64,000 nucleotides of DNA from Diplonema japonicum (lineage: Eukaryota; Euglenozoa; Diplonemea; Diplonemida; Diplonemidae), in NCBI GenBank assembly GCA_964019335.1, contig OZ025741.1:322391-386390 (forward strand), given 5' to 3'. Position numbers and translations under genes: made by a program. This document shows, piece by piece, positions 42,706 through 54,782 of the stretch (positions within the stretch are counted from its first letter, which is position 1; every line of letters begins with the position of its first letter). The notes under the pieces are model-generated. The model searched no databases and had not been told where the DNA came from. It saw nothing but the letters and a program-made list of their open reading frames with translations.

Positions 42706-45700
42706 TTAGGGGCTTGGCCCTGCACCCCATGTCCCCCCGCCCGGTGCGAAGGGTGTGGGAGCCATATCGGAGCGCCCAAAGGCGGGAGTAGGTGTGACGG
42801 GTGTAGGAGTGCTTGCGCCCACCACAAGGTTTGGTGTTGCAGCAGGGATAGGCACACCGGGTTGCACCACTACCTGAAAGCTCTGGCCCACGTGCTTGAA
42901 GGCCTCTTTGATCTCAGCAGAGCTGTTGACAGGCATGCCTGCGATGGAGATAATTTTCATGCCGGGGGCAAGGCCCGCGCGGTCACCTGCGCCCCCTCTC
43001 TTGCACACCGCAACCACTCCATTCGTGTCTTTCTGTTGTATTTTTGTGTCAAGTGTTGTACTGCATACCACCCCGAGCTTCTCTGCCGGAGATGTCTTTG
43101 TCACTGTGAGCACCTGCTGCCCACCTGCTGCAGGCGCTGGCTGGGCTCCAAATCCTGAAGTGCCGAGGCCTCCGAAAGCGGGTGCCGAAGACGACACACC
43201 AAAGCCACCGGTCGCAGCACCGAATGCAGGCGCACTAGATGCGGCACCGAACCCACCTGAGCTAGCTGCGCCAAATGCGGGGGCAGAGCTCGCTGCCCCG
43301 AAGCCGCTGCTCGAAGTTGCACTGCCCATCGCACCAAAGCCACCTGCACCTGTACCCGCACCTGTACCTGCACCGAAAGCAGGTGCCGCAGAAGAGCTGC
43401 TTGAAGCGCCGAACGCGCCGAAACCAGAAGATGAGGTGCTTGTCCCTGATGCTGGGGCAGTGGAGGAGCTGGATGCCCCAAAGCCACCGAAGGCTGGAGT
43501 TGCTGAGGAGCTTGCGGCAGTGAAGGCGCCTGTCGCGGGTTGCTGGAATGAGATGCCTCCAGCGGAGATAGAGGGACCTGGGTCCTTGGAGAAGGTAGAG
43601 GGGTCGATTTCCAGCTCAAGGTTCTGCCCTGCGGCCTTCAAAGCCGCCTGAAGCTCTGCAGAAGTCGTGACAGAGACGCCCGACACCTTGGTGATCTTCA
43701 TCCCCACCTTGGCACCGCAGCGCTCGGCAGCGCCACGCGGCTGGAGCTTCACGATGACGCACGCCTCGTCCTTGATGCCCACCTTGTCTGTGGGCTGCTT
43801 GGTGATGGTGATGGTGGGCGCGGACAGCGACACTGCAGGGACAGTGGCAGGTGCAGCAGCAGGTGCTGCGAAGAGGGAAGGAGGAGCGGCGGCAGCGTCC
43901 ATCGCGTCTGGCTCCTTTTTGATAGGCTCCGGGGCAGCGATCTTGATCTTAGGAGGCGCGGGTGCGAGCTCCGCCTGCACGGTCTTCAAGAGCCCTGCGA
44001 TGGTGATGACGGTATCGGGGTCGGGGTCGAAAACAGACAGGTCGACTCTGCTGTACACCAGATCAGAGATATTACCGGTTGTAAGGCCTGCTTCTCTGCA
44101 GACCGCCGACAGCTTGCTGTAGCTGTCCGTCATACCGTCCACGGCACTGTACTGCGCGGTTTCCATGCGGCCAGGCGCGACCCACTTCTTCCTCACAACA
44201 GCGGAAGAAGGTGCTACAGACATCTCCCTCGCCATGCTCTTCCCCTCCCGCATTCCCATGTTCTGCGTTGCAGGCACAGTCGGCTCAGGCTCCTCGTCCT
44301 CATCCTGCACATCAACGTCGTCCTTCGCAAGGCTGTAGCTTTCAAGTACTATGAACAGCCTGTTGACCTCTCCGTAGTTGAAGCCTATCCGCAGCAGGTC
44401 TTTCTTGCTGAGAGAGCGCAGAGTGCTGTCATCTGTCACGCCGTTGACAGCCAGTGTCTCGCTGAGGTGCCCCAGGCCTGCCTCGTTGAGGATCTCCATG
44501 CACGTGCTGGCCATCCGGAGGGCGGGCTTCGCACCAGCGTCGACCATGGGCATCGTGTCGTTTGAGGACACAGACGCGCTGTCCTTCGTGAAGGACCGCA
44601 GCGACACGTGGATGCTGCCGAGCTTCCGCGACAGGGACGACGTAAGAGGGCGAGAGGGTTGTGTAGGTGCTGCGGGTGCTGGTGTCGGTGCAGGGTGTGT
44701 CTGTTGTTTTTTTTTCCCCCTCTTTTCCCCATCGTACTAGCCATACCATAGTCTGCGGCAGAGCAGGTGGTGGTGACAACACCTGATCCGCAAGTGCTTC
44801 CTGTGATGTGATATGTTGCGTGCCTTGCATTGCATTGCATACCCCGAACACGTCTGGCGGTGCTCCACACGGGATGTTCATGAGAGTAGCAGTGGCATGG
44901 GAGGTACGGAGCTTCTCTTGCTGCATCTTGAGGCTTTGCAGCTGTGTCTCGATGCCTTTAGCACGCACGAAGAGGCTGTCGGCACGCTTGCTGTTGATCT
45001 GGTGCCTGGACGCCTCGCTTGACAGAGTTGCTAGGTGTGTGCTGATGCTCGAGACAAGCGACTCGATCTTCTTCTTCTGCACAATGATGTGTGGTGCATG
45101 CTGCTCGAGGGCAGCATCGTCCAAGGCGGGTGCAGCCAGAGCTGACAGCTTCATTTGCTCGTTCAGCCCGGCAATGCCCAGCCGCAGGTCTTCGCATGCG
45201 ATTTCGGAGCGCAGCACGATCTTCTTCAGTTCGTTCTCCCTGTCGCTGCTGACAGCCTTGGGAAGCACTTCTGTCTTGAAGTGGTCCAGCTCCTCCTCGT
45301 TCTGCTTCACTGTCTCCTGGCACTTCTCTACACGGTTCTTCATGCGGTGCATGTCGGCGTGCAGGGCGCCGAGCTTTTCTTTGCTCTCGTCGTTCAGGTC
45401 CTTCCCCTTCGTTGTCTTGTCCTTCGGCAGGGGGATCGAGCTGATCTCGTGGAGTCGCCTTACGGGCAGCGGCACGTTGTCCTCTCCGTCGCGCTTGGTC
45501 TCCTCCAGTTCCATCTGCGCTTTTGCATTTTCAACGCGCAGCGCCTCCGTCCGTGCGTTTGATATCTCCAACGCCTGCTTCAGCTCCTCCAGCAGCATGT
45601 CGGATCCGCAGTCGCTATCGCTGTCAGTGCTGTAGCTCTCCGTCTCGTCTGTGTCTGCGGTGTCGAGGGGCTCCACAGGGCGGATCGCAGCTGCCATGTC

Positions 45701-47716
45701 CAGAATGGAGTTCTGTTTTTGATTTTCTTTATTTCCCCCCCAACATACCATGATTCGTTCATTCTCAGCAGACAGCACAGACTCAACTGGTGCCACAGTC
45801 GCTGGCGAAACAATTATAGGCACTGTGGGTGTGGTATGGTCAACCACAGGCACCGTAGGAGGGAGCGGCGCAGCAGGTGGTGTGGGGACCGTATCGGCAA
45901 CAGGAGCAGCACGGGTCTCGGCAACAGGAGCAGCACGAGTAGGCACCGTAGGAGGGAGTGTGGGAACGTCTTCCACAACAGGAGCCACCGTTTCCGTCGG
46001 GACGGGAATGGGGGAAACAATGGTACTCTTATCCTGTTAAAAAAAAAAAATTAAAATAACGCAACATATAAAAGGGCATCATACCGCCAAGCTAGAGAAC
46101 AACAACGACTGGTCCTCCTTCTTTACCTCTTCCTTCTTTTCTTCCTCCTTCTCCTTCTTTACCTCTTCCTTCTCCTCTTCCTTCTCCTTCTTTTCTTCTT
46201 CCTTCGAGCCGCCATCGATCTCAATGTCAAACTTGTCGCCGCAGCCCGCAAGTGCTTCCTTCACCTCTGCAGAAGTGCTGACAGGGATTCCGCCGATCTT
46301 TGTCATGGTCATGCCGGTCTTGACGCCAGCTTTCTCCGCAACGCCGTTGGGCTGCAGCTTAACCACCAACCCGTCGGTGTCCTTGATGCCAACCTTCTGC
46401 GTAGAAAGCTTCTCAATGCGCAAGACACAAGGGCTGGACATCAACTCGCGCTCTAGTGGGGGCGGGGTGGCAGGGACAACATTTTTAAGTGCTTCCACCT
46501 CAACCGCCGTGACCTCAGGTTTAACATCACGATACATACCAACCCCAAGTGGCCCGTTTTTGAATACAAAGTTATCCATATCCTTGCGCTCAGTGCAATG
46601 CTTGAAGTCATCTGTATCCACAGGCTGCGAGGGGGCAGGGGTCTGGGGCTCCAAGAAGGGTACGGCTTTAAACCCTTGCGCTACCTTGTCGACTGCACTG
46701 TCCTCTTTCCTCTCGTCTTCTTCCTTCTTCACTTCTGCGGGCGGCTTGAACGCTGGAAAGGTGTACGTTTTCTCGGTTTCTTTTACGATGGGCTCCTTCG
46801 CAGGGGGCTCCTTTTCCTCTTCTTCTTCTTCTTCTTCCTGTTCCTCTCCTTGGATTTTTTCGTATTCTTCAGGGCATTCTTCTTCTTCGCCTTCCACCTT
46901 TTCCCAATCCTCTTCTTCTTCCACCTCCTCCTCCCAATCCGGTTCCTCTGACCAGTCCTTGCTGTCGAAGGTGGCTTCATCTTCTGGATCTTGTTTTATG
47001 ATTTCTTGTATGACTCGCTCGCTGTCACCAGCAAATGGGTTGTATGCACCCGTTGTGTCTTGTTGTGTGAAGAAGGTTGAGGTGGGTTTTGGTGCAGAGG
47101 AAGAGGTGAAGGGGTTCATGACAGGTGACGGGTTTCCAGTCGTTTGGAAGGGGTTCATGCCAGATGAAAGGTTTCCAGTCGTTTGGAAGGGGTTACTTAC
47201 TTTTGCGGGTTCGGCATCCGCAGATGTGAACACGGAGTCAGGTTTTGGGAAGGGGTTGGCGGGCTCTACTTTTGCAGGTTCAGCAGGAGTGGGCATGGAG
47301 CCTTGGAAGGGGTTCGTGTCAGAGGAAGCGTTTCCAGTCGTTTGGAAGGGGTTATTTACTTTTGCAGGTTCGGCATCCGCAGATGTGAACACGGAGTCAG
47401 GCTCTACTTTTGCAGGTTCAGCAGGGGTGGGCGCGGAGTCTTGGAAGGGGTTCTTGGTGGGCTCGGCACTGTTTGTTTCAAATGGGTTCCCTGAATTAGT
47501 TGTCGCTGCTGGTGTTGAAGCGAAGAACCCAGCACCATCCCCTGATGGCTTGTGGCCCGCGTCCCCAAATGGGTTGCTCATTGCTACGTTGGTATCCCGC
47601 ACACCAGACGAGCCAAAAATATCGGTCGTGTTTGCTGCTTTTTGGTTGTTAATTTTGTCGTTTTCTGTGCTGCTGAAGGGTCCCCCTGAGCCACTGAAGG
47701 GATTATTTGGATCCAT
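42706..47716 (-). CDS. Large NPF / PDZ / coiled-coil / SAM / FG-repeat scaffold protein
   Basis: Four exons (46085-47716, 45749-46033, 44747-45712, 42706-44700) with introns of 51, 36 and 46 nt give 1,625 residues. Order: NPF repeats (MDPNNPFSGSGG, then about a dozen NPFQ/NPFG/NPFT, ~1-250), which are EH-domain ligands of endocytic adaptors; an acidic Glu-rich stretch (~290-370); PDZ-like domain 1 (KVGIKDTDGLVVKLQPNGVAEKAG, ~490-540); a Pro/Val linker; a coiled coil (exon 3); a SAM-like domain (MEILNEAGLGHLSETLAVNGV...NRLFIVLESY, beginning of exon 4); PDZ-like domain 2 (KVGIKDEACVIVKLQPRGAAERCG); an FG/GFGA-rich low-complexity tract; PDZ-like domain 3 (NGVVAVCKRGGAGDRAGLAPGMKI); and a Pro-rich tail. 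Start at the ATG of MDPNNPF. I know no protein with this order; a trafficking or pore-associated scaffold is inferred. Confidence 0.85.
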
Positions 47717-48473
47717 TTTTTTTGTTCCTCTTTTTTTTTCCTCCCCCCCTTTTTTTTTTTTGGTTTTGCACGTAGAAAAAAAAGAAGAAGAAAAAAAAAG
47801 ATGGGGAATGGGACTGGTGCTTTTTTTTTTCTTTTCTTCTTTCCCCCCCCCCTTCGTTTTTTGGTTATTGATTTCAATTTTTTTTTGTTTTTTTCCTCTC
47901 ATCCTTGGTGTCTCCCACCCTCTCACCACTCACTTCTAAACGAAAAAAAAAAGGAAGAACCATAAAGAATAATAATAAAAAAGGGATAGTCAGAGGGAGA
48001 AATATAAAGAAAAAAAGAAAAAGAAAAATGGAGCGGAGGAGGCAGAGGAGGCAACAAAGAAAAGGGGGGGGGGCAAAATAAAAAAGAGACATTTAAGGGT
48101 ACCTGCGGTGTGTGGCAGGACGCCTGATAAAAAAAAAAGGTGTCTTTAAAGGGAATCTGCAGTATAGGACAAGATCGCCTGAAAAAAAGGGGGGTAGATG
48201 GGGCATACCCGTGCAACAGTTCCTCACCCTCCTAAGGGGGGTCTGAAGCTACTCCGCTAAGAGTGGAAAACACGTGCTTTCTTTGTTCTCTCCCCCCCCC
48301 CCCCCCCCCCCCTCCTCTACAAAAAACCACTGAAGGACAAACATTAAAAAAAAAAACTAAAAACCCCACCATATTGTTACCAAATAAAAAAAAAAAAAAA
48401 TCACCTACCACTTAGTGGGAACCAACTGTAGGTTGCCTTAAGGCTTTTTTTTTTTTCTTTAAAAATTCAAAAT
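47717..48473. other. Gene-free gap with a short direct duplication
   Basis: T/A/C/G runs. At 48096-48190 two imperfect ~60-nt units follow one another (ACCTGCGGTGTGTGGCAGGACGCCTGA, then ATCTGCAGTATAGGACAAGATCGCCTGA), each ending in an A-run. A relative of the A-run pattern precedes the next gene. Confidence 0.6.
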
Positions 48474-49448
48474 TCATATTTCCAAATTGATCTGATCCTC
48501 GCCCACTTGCCGGGGCGAGTCCTCAGAGAAAGGGTCCGCCTCGTCACCATCCAACGAGAAGGAATTACCATCCGACAGCTCCGGGGCTGTATCGGACTCC
48601 GTGTCCGAAAATGCGGTAGAAGCCTGCGGGTCAAAGGAGTGAGAGAGACTGAGCGTGGTCTGAGGAATGAGAAGGTCGATGTGGTGGGGCCGCGCGTCCC
48701 AAGTGACACCATCAACAAACACCTCACAACAGTGCTCCGGGGTGTCGGGGGCATTCGTTATGAGCCCTATACACCCCGAGTGAACACGCCTTTGATTGTC
48801 AAACTGAATAAGCGTCTTCACGATCACGAACGTGTTCACCAAGTACACCGGAGAGAAAACATCTTGATCGGACACCACCCATGCCCCCCGGGTCGTTTGT
48901 AAGAAGCACTTCCCCCCCACCACACAACCTCTTACAATGTCCACTGTATCTGTTTCAAGAAGCTTTCCTATAATAGGCCCGTCTAGTGTCATGGATGACC
49001 TTATGTTACATCCTGTTTTTTGTATCACCTTGAGTCTTATGAAGGGGTGTGTTAGTTGTTCTGTGTTGACGATGCCTTCTTCTTCGTTTGCCCTGATTAG
49101 GATTTTTCCGTTGCCGAGGGTGCGGAGAACTGTGACCGGGGTGGAGGGTTGGAGGACTATTTCAGCTTCTGTTTGGGTTTCCATGATGGTTTCTGCAACG
49201 CAGTGCACGACGTCGCCCTTGAGGCAGGGGGGCTCGCTGGTGCGGGTGAGGGTGGGGATGCCTGCAGGGGGTGCCCTGTCCATGACCCCGTGGAGCCCGT
49301 CGCGTACTTTCACTGCAGTCATTTCTTGTTGTTGTTGTTGTTGTTGGTCCGAGGACCTCCCCATGGTTAGCTCCATAACCTTGCTTGTTGCGGACCTCAT
49401 CGCGTCATAGGCCCCGTGGCCTGCTGATTTAAGTTTTTGGTTTATCAT
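48474..49448 (-). CDS. Unrecognised soluble protein
   Basis: Single exon, 324 residues. I start it at MINQKLKSAGHGAYDAMRSATSKVMEL, since the longer in-frame upstream part is terminal-repeat sequence of the neighbouring transposon. This N-terminus is an amphipathic helix that could bind membranes; a Gln run follows (DQQQQQQQE). Residues ~75-130 (KGDVVHCVAETIMETQ...TPVTVLRTLGNGKILIRA) alternate like SH3-type barrels, with a second similar unit (SSMTLDGPIIGKLLETDTVDIVRGCVVGGKCFLQ...GAWV) at ~150-200 resembling bacterial-type SH3_3 repeats. The C-terminal 70 residues are acidic and Ser-rich (SFSLDGDEADPFSEDS) with one DPF motif, an adaptor-binding signature. No function can be assigned. Confidence 0.7.
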   Translation of the reverse strand: MINQKLKSAGHGAYDAMRSATSKVMELTMGRSSDQQQQQQQEMTAVKVRDGLHGVMDRAPPAGIPTLTRTSEPPCLKGDVVHCVAETIMETQTEAEIVLQPSTPVTVLRTLGNGKILIRANEEEGIVNTEQLTHPFIRLKVIQKTGCNIRSSMTLDGPIIGKLLETDTVDIVRGCVVGGKCFLQTTRGAWVVSDQDVFSPVYLVNTFVIVKTLIQFDNQRRVHSGCIGLITNAPDTPEHCCEVFVDGVTWDARPHHIDLLIPQTTLSLSHSFDPQASTAFSDTESDTAPELSDGNSFSLDGDEADPFSEDSPRQVGEDQINLEI

Positions 49449-49512
49449 TTTTTTTTTTTTTTTTTTTTTTTTTTGGAGCTCCCCTCCCCCCGTCTCCTCT
49501 TTCAAAATTATA

Positions 49513-50794
49513 CTGTAAACAAAAATCACCGGAAGATAAAATGTCCGGAAGATAAAATGTCCGGAAGCTCTGGCGGTCCGGATATTTTTTCTTCCGGGCA
49601 TTTTTTTCCTGGGACCCCCCTTTTATTAAAGGGCTGGACCCGAAAACAGATGAAACTAGTTTCTATAGCAACAAAAATCAGAGAATTGAATTACGGACTT
49701 TTCCAAGAACTAAAAGACACCTCAGATCCTGATTGTTTGCTTCTACCACAAGCTTGTTGAACCAAACCACTTCTTGTGCTTGCTTTAGGGTTGTTCTTAT
49801 TTTTTGCGGGTTTGCGTCATGGAGCCAATGTCCAGTATATCGCACCCTTCAATGGCTGCGTCCCAGCAGGTTGGAGAGTACTTTTCCCGACAATAGAACT
49901 AAGGGGGCGAGGAAAGGGCAGCATCTTACCTGTCCGCACGTCTGGCCGTCTTGTTTGCTGCCTTCGCAGTCTTGGCAGTGCGCCTGGCCTCGGCCTTAAT
50001 GGCACAAATAGGTGAGGTCTGGGGGACAAACGCTAAGTGAACGTTTGTCTCTGAAGACAAGTTCACAAAAGCCTGCATAGTGCGGACATTGTAGTCATCA
50101 ATGATGAGTAGGATGGGCTCGGTGGGTGCTCAGCCGATGACTCGATGAGGTTGTAGCAAAGGGGAGAAACAAATCTTTTACCCAGAGCCGAAGCGTTTCC
50201 TGGGTGGCCCAGTGAGATTTCGAAGCTGTTAAACTCCAGCCTTTTGGGGGGTGTGCAACACGAGGGACGGACCCGAGGTATTTCCTGCGAGCTGGTTCTG
50301 TTTTTCCCGTGTAAATTAACTGCGGGTGCAGTTTGCCACCAGTCAGGGAAACGCAAAACTGTCCGGTGACGGCGCGCTTGTCCCAAATCCCTAACCTTGA
50401 CAACCTTGGGACCCCTTTTCGTCTTCTTCCCAGCGGCAGCAGCTGGTCCATGTTCCAGGTCAACCGGCCTGATCTTTGTGAACCTCCTCGCTGCTTGGGT
50501 GTCTTTGGGGCTGAAGAGGTCAGCACCTGGAGGGGTCGCGAGATATGTCCTTCCCCTTTTTAGAGCATGCAGCTTTCGTCTGTTAATTTGAATTTTATTT
50601 TTGCCGTTCTTAAGACTCTTGCAACAGAAATATAAGTTTTCCAGACAGAGGGGGCAGTGCGTAGGGCAGGCTAGGTACCCCCTTAGAAAAGTGCCCAAAA
50701 GAATGTCCGGAAGATAAAATGTCCGGAAGAAAAAAATCACCGGATGTTTCGGCGGTCCGGATATTTTATCTTCCGGTGGATTTTTGTTTTACAG
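49513..50794 (-). mobile_element. pogo/Tigger-like DNA transposon
   Basis: Termini CTGTAAACAAAAATC and its inverse GATTTTTGTTTTACAG are each flanked by TA, the Tc1/mariner target. The subterminal motif CCGGAAGATAAAATGTCCGG is repeated at both ends (49528-49560, 50704-50780). The element sits only 64 bp upstream of the ATG of the gene at 48474-49448. It carries a decayed transposase. Confidence 0.88.
49890..50600 (-). pseudogene. pogo/CENP-B-type DDE transposase remnant
   Basis: Minus-strand blocks in order: DKRAVTGQFCVSLTGGKLHP then LIYTGKTEP and SKSHWATQETLRLWVKDL (50130-50390), which follow the DDE-1 domain of pogo/Tigger/jerky transposases, and in another frame LLIIDDYNVRTMQAF followed by VHLAFVPQTSPI (49990-50115), the block holding the second catalytic Asp. 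A frameshift separates the two, the N-terminal DNA-binding region is missing or scrambled, and the end is truncated. Confidence 0.8.
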
Positions 50795-50796
50795 TA

Positions 50797-51275
50797 TTTT
50801 TTTTTAAAAGCTTGCGGTATGGTGGTCGGGGGAGGGGGGGGGGGGAGGTTTATAAAAATCCGGAAAGAAAAGAGAAAAAAAGGAGTGGGGGGGGGGGGGT
50901 AGAAAGGAAAAAAAAGAGAGTGAAAAAAAACTATTCTTGACGTTATTTTTATTTTTTTTTTTTTTTGTGCGCACTTACAGAAAGGAGGGTAAGATTGGTT
51001 TGAAAAAAAAAAGTCGGTATTTTAGCATTTTTTTTTTCCGTTCACACGGTATCAATCCTGAGATAGGTGCTGCAGACGGCTAACATACTACCATTCTTTT
51101 TCTTTTTTGCCCTCAAAAGAAACAGAGCGGTACTTTTAAAGGGGGGCCAACCTTAGAGGGGGGAGGTTATGTAAACTGTGCAGTCAACGAATAGGCTTTC
51201 CTTCTTCTCTCTCTCTTTTTTTTTTTTTCTCTTCCATTTCCCTCTTTGGCACTGACAAATCAGATTTGGTATCAC

Positions 51276-51310
<35 letters not shown>

Positions 51311-51894
51311 GTTGCATTCCGTCATTTGACAACTATGTCTAGAGTGTGGGGTGTCCAGTCCAGGGCAGTTTTTTGTTTTCTCTTTTTTTTTTCTTCTGAC
51401 TTTGGGTTGCTTTTCCTGCATAACGACCCTGTTCTTCTATTTTTTATTTTATTTTATTTTTTTTAAAGTATCTACAGTCAGGAGCATATGGAATAAAGGT
51501 ATTCATGAATTTCTCTTTGAGGGGAGTTTTTTAATTTCTTCCCCCCCCCCCATTCTCTCTGTTTTTCTTTTATTTATCTTTTATTTAAACTTCTTTTAAC
51601 TTCCTTTCTTTTTTTTTGTTTTTTTTTTTTATAAAGAAAAAAATAAAAAAAGGTAGGAAAGTACAAATTCAAGGAATAACATTAAAAAAGTGGGGAGGGA
51701 AAGGGGTGCGTTCCCCCTGCTTCAATTTTTTTTTCACTTTTTTTTTCTCTTATAAAATACAGTGGAATAAAAAAAAAGGGGGGGAGAAAAAAAATAATAA
51801 TGATGAGCTTAACCCAGCCATTCATAAAAACCCCCCTCCCCCCCAACCCCAATATAGTAATTTTTTTTTCTTTTTCTTTTCCCCACGAAAAAAG

Positions 51895-51925
<31 letters not shown>

Positions 51926-52120
51926 CAATATGGGCATTTCTACAGTAAATGACTCAACTGCACCCCGGGATATAAAAAAACTTTTTGAGTTTTTTTTTAG
52001 GGGGGGGAGGATATCCGGGAACCCCCTTTTTTTTTCCCCCCTTGAAAAAAAAAAAAAGAAAAAAATACACGTTGCCCCATAAAAAGGAAGGAAGAAGGAA
52101 AAAGGGGAAGGAAGAAAAGG

Positions 52121-52154
<34 letters not shown>
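50797..52154. other. Gene-free gap
   Basis: Poly-A (51279-51309), poly-T, C- and G-runs and a (GA)n microsatellite at 51896-51922. The patches at 51040-51200 and 51310-51500 are complex but show no gene. Confidence 0.7.
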
Positions 52155-52155
<1 letters not shown>

Positions 52156-53236
52156 CAATCAGTCACGAACTGCTGCAACAAATAAGCCCCGGCCAGGGAA
52201 ACCGTGGTGATAACGGTGGCCTGCACTCGAGATGTGTCCTGCGCCGCTTCATCAAGAAGCTCAAAGAACGCCACCCACAACATAGCACCAGAGGCGAACC
52301 CGAGCCCAACAGGAAGCAAGGGCATGAACGTCTCAACAAACAAAAACGCAGGAACCGCCATCAAAGGCTGAGGGAGGCTAGTTAAAATACACCACAAAAA
52401 AGTGTTCAACTTGTTAACCCCACGCGGCACAAGCACCAGCGCAACAGCAAGCCCCTCCGGAATGTTGTGAATCGTCAGACAGATTGCAATACAAAACCCA
52501 ACCGATGCACCCCTGTCACCACCAAACGCCACCCCTATACCGACACCTTCAGTGAACGAGTGCAATGTCATCACCATGATGATAAGAAGGACTTTTTTCG
52601 TGTCCAAAAGGCTCAAATCCGCGAAATGAACATCATCGTGTCTATCAAGAACTTTCTTCGTCTGGATGATAAACACGAACCCCAGCAGCATCCCGAATGC
52701 ACAACGCAGCCAAGGATCCCCCAAAAAACCCCAACCTTGCAACACCTCCGTGTCCGTGGCTTCAAGAAAAAGCTGCGCAGAGGCAGAAGACATCATTCCA
52801 GCTGCAATCGCATTTGCTCTCCCAAGGTACAACGGCGTTACACGGGAAACACATAAAAAAGGAAGAACACCAAGCCCGGTAGCCATATCGGTGATCCAGG
52901 CATAATAGAACACCTTGTGGACTGTGGGTCTACCAGAATTCATTGATGAAGGCATCATCAATATTGTGATAGCGATTATGGTGCATATGACAATGGGTGC
53001 TTTGTAGCTGCTTTTCCACCTCCAAGCTTTGACCTCGTCTTGCGGGGTCTCGGGGTCGCTGCTGTAGTTTCTCGGGCTGGACCGGTTTCGTATCCCTTCA
53101 GACGGTTGTTGAAGAGGTGGGAGGACCTCAACTTGAAGGGTTTGTTCCTGCGGTTCTGTGTCCGATGAGACTGCGTCGGTATGGTCTTTTTCGTTTTTTT
53201 CTTCACCTTTGAACTTAAAAAATATCGCCTGGGGTG

Positions 53237-53278
<42 letters not shown>

Positions 53279-53628
53279 TATACCACTGCAATCAATTGTA
53301 CCGCTGCAAGGGTTACCGCAGATGGGCGGGTTGATGATTGTTTTTTGTTGGGTTTTTCGGTGGTCGTTTCTGGTGGTGCTTTTGTTGTTGGTGCTGGGCT
53401 TTTCGTGTCGTCGTCGTTGTTGTTGTTGTTGCTGGTCTCGTCGCTGTCGGTGATTTCTCGAAGTATTTGAACGGAGTGCTTGAGCCCGTTTTCTTGGCGT
53501 GACGTTAGGTCCTCTCCCCCACCACCACCACCACCTCGTAAATGGAGGTCGTTTGAAAAACTGGGGAGCTGGACGGCCACTGCCCCAACTGCTATCAGGA
53601 CACCCAGCATGACTGATTTCCTTACCAT
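52155..53628 (-). CDS. ZIP-family (SLC39) metal-ion transporter
   Basis: Two exons (53284-53628, 52155-53228) around a 55-nt intron that is almost pure poly-A (GTATAC ... CCCCAG) give 472 residues. ZIPs move Zn2+ or Fe2+ into the cytosol. The start MVRKSVMLGVLIAVGAVAVQL is a signal peptide or first helix. An extracytoplasmic domain of ~90 residues is Asn/Asp/Thr/Pro-rich (ETSNNNNNDDDTKSPAPTT) with a Gly run. Eight helices follow; helix 4 reads HSFTEGVGIGVAFGG and helix 5 HNIPEGLAVALVL, the two metal-binding motifs (H-S..EG, H-N-x-P-EG). Helix 7 region FASGAMLWVAFFELLDEA also matches. Instead of the His-rich loop between helices 3 and 4 there is a short TKKVLDRHDDVHFADL. Metal specificity is not decidable. 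Confidence 0.92.
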
Positions 53629-53796
53629 TTCGCCCCTTTCTACCGTGGTCGCCTTGCAGATACCAGGATAGGTCTCGAATAGATCCTTGTGCTTTTTTGT
53701 GAGATGTGTGAAGATCAGTTTATTCATACATTTTTTTCCCTTTTTATTTCCTTTCTCTTTTTTTTATTATTTTTTTATTTTTATTTTTATTTTATA

Positions 53797-54287
53797 TATG
53801 AGCTCGTCCGGACGAAAATGTCAAACACCTTTTTTGGGCACCTCCGAAAATGTCTTTGTTTTCATTATTTGAGCAAAAAAAAGGGGGGGGGGGGGCAGCA
53901 TGCAACCATAGGAAGATGACATATATGGTTCAATTGCGATGCTTGTTTTGCTATGAGGGTGGCAGGCTTTGCAACCGGCTGCCCCCGGCGAAAAATGTTT
54001 AAACTGCAATTTTATTTTCTTAAAATGCAGCATCTAGGGTGCATAAAATGTACCCAGGGGTCACTGTTAAAAGCACTAAGCGAAAATATATGGTGCCGCA
54101 CAGCCCCCGAAAATCCGGTTTTTTAAACCCCATTTTTCAGTGCTTTTTTTGACCCAAAATAGGGGGTGTTTTTACAGGTTTCTCTGGTAAAGTGGTGTCG
54201 GGCTACTTTTTTACTCAGAAATTTAACGGGGGTTTTCTGCCGAATAGGAGGGTCATTTGTTGACATTCTTTTCCGGACGAGCTCATA
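53797..54287. mobile_element. DNA-transposon-like element with TGAGCTCGTCCGGA termini, 0.5 kb
   Basis: Same family as 25511-26525 but inverted and shorter: it begins TATGAGCTCGTCCGGAC, ends TTCCGGACGAGCTCATA, and contains GGCAGCATGCAACCATAGG and CATAAAATGTACCCAGGGGTCAC in common with it. TA flanks are visible. No coding capacity. Confidence 0.8.
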
Positions 54288-54782
54288 CATAAGGCGTTGG
54301 GAAGGGGGAAAAAAAAGGGGGGGGGGAAGGGAAAAAAAAAACCAACAAAAAAAAAATTAAAATCAATCAGTTTTTCTTTTTACTATTATTATTTTTTTTT
54401 TTTTCGTTGATGAAAAAACAAAGAATGTCTTTTTTTTTTCTTTTTTTTTTTTTTTTTTGTTCTTCTTTGTTTTTTTTTTTTCTTTTTTTTTTTTCTTCTT
54501 TTTTTTTTTTTTTTCTTCTCTTTTTTTTTTTTTTTTTTTTTTTTCATAGCATGCACGGTATATCAATTTCACAACGTTATTTTGCTAGGGGTGGGGGAAC
54601 GCTGGGCGCGTGCCCAGGCCAATTTTTTTTTTTCGACCTTAACTTTAAATACCAAGTATTGGATTACAATTTCCCAATTTTTTTTTTTTGAAACACAATA
54701 ATTTAAAAAAAAACATGGTATCGGAATAACGCGTATGCTATATTTTTTCCCCCCCTTTTTTTTCTCCTCGTTTTATTATTAT

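Noticed and set aside
46224-47939. Plus-strand 571-residue frame
   Set aside because: Antisense shadow of the NPF-repeat exon; low-complexity Ser/Gly/Phe content with no domain.
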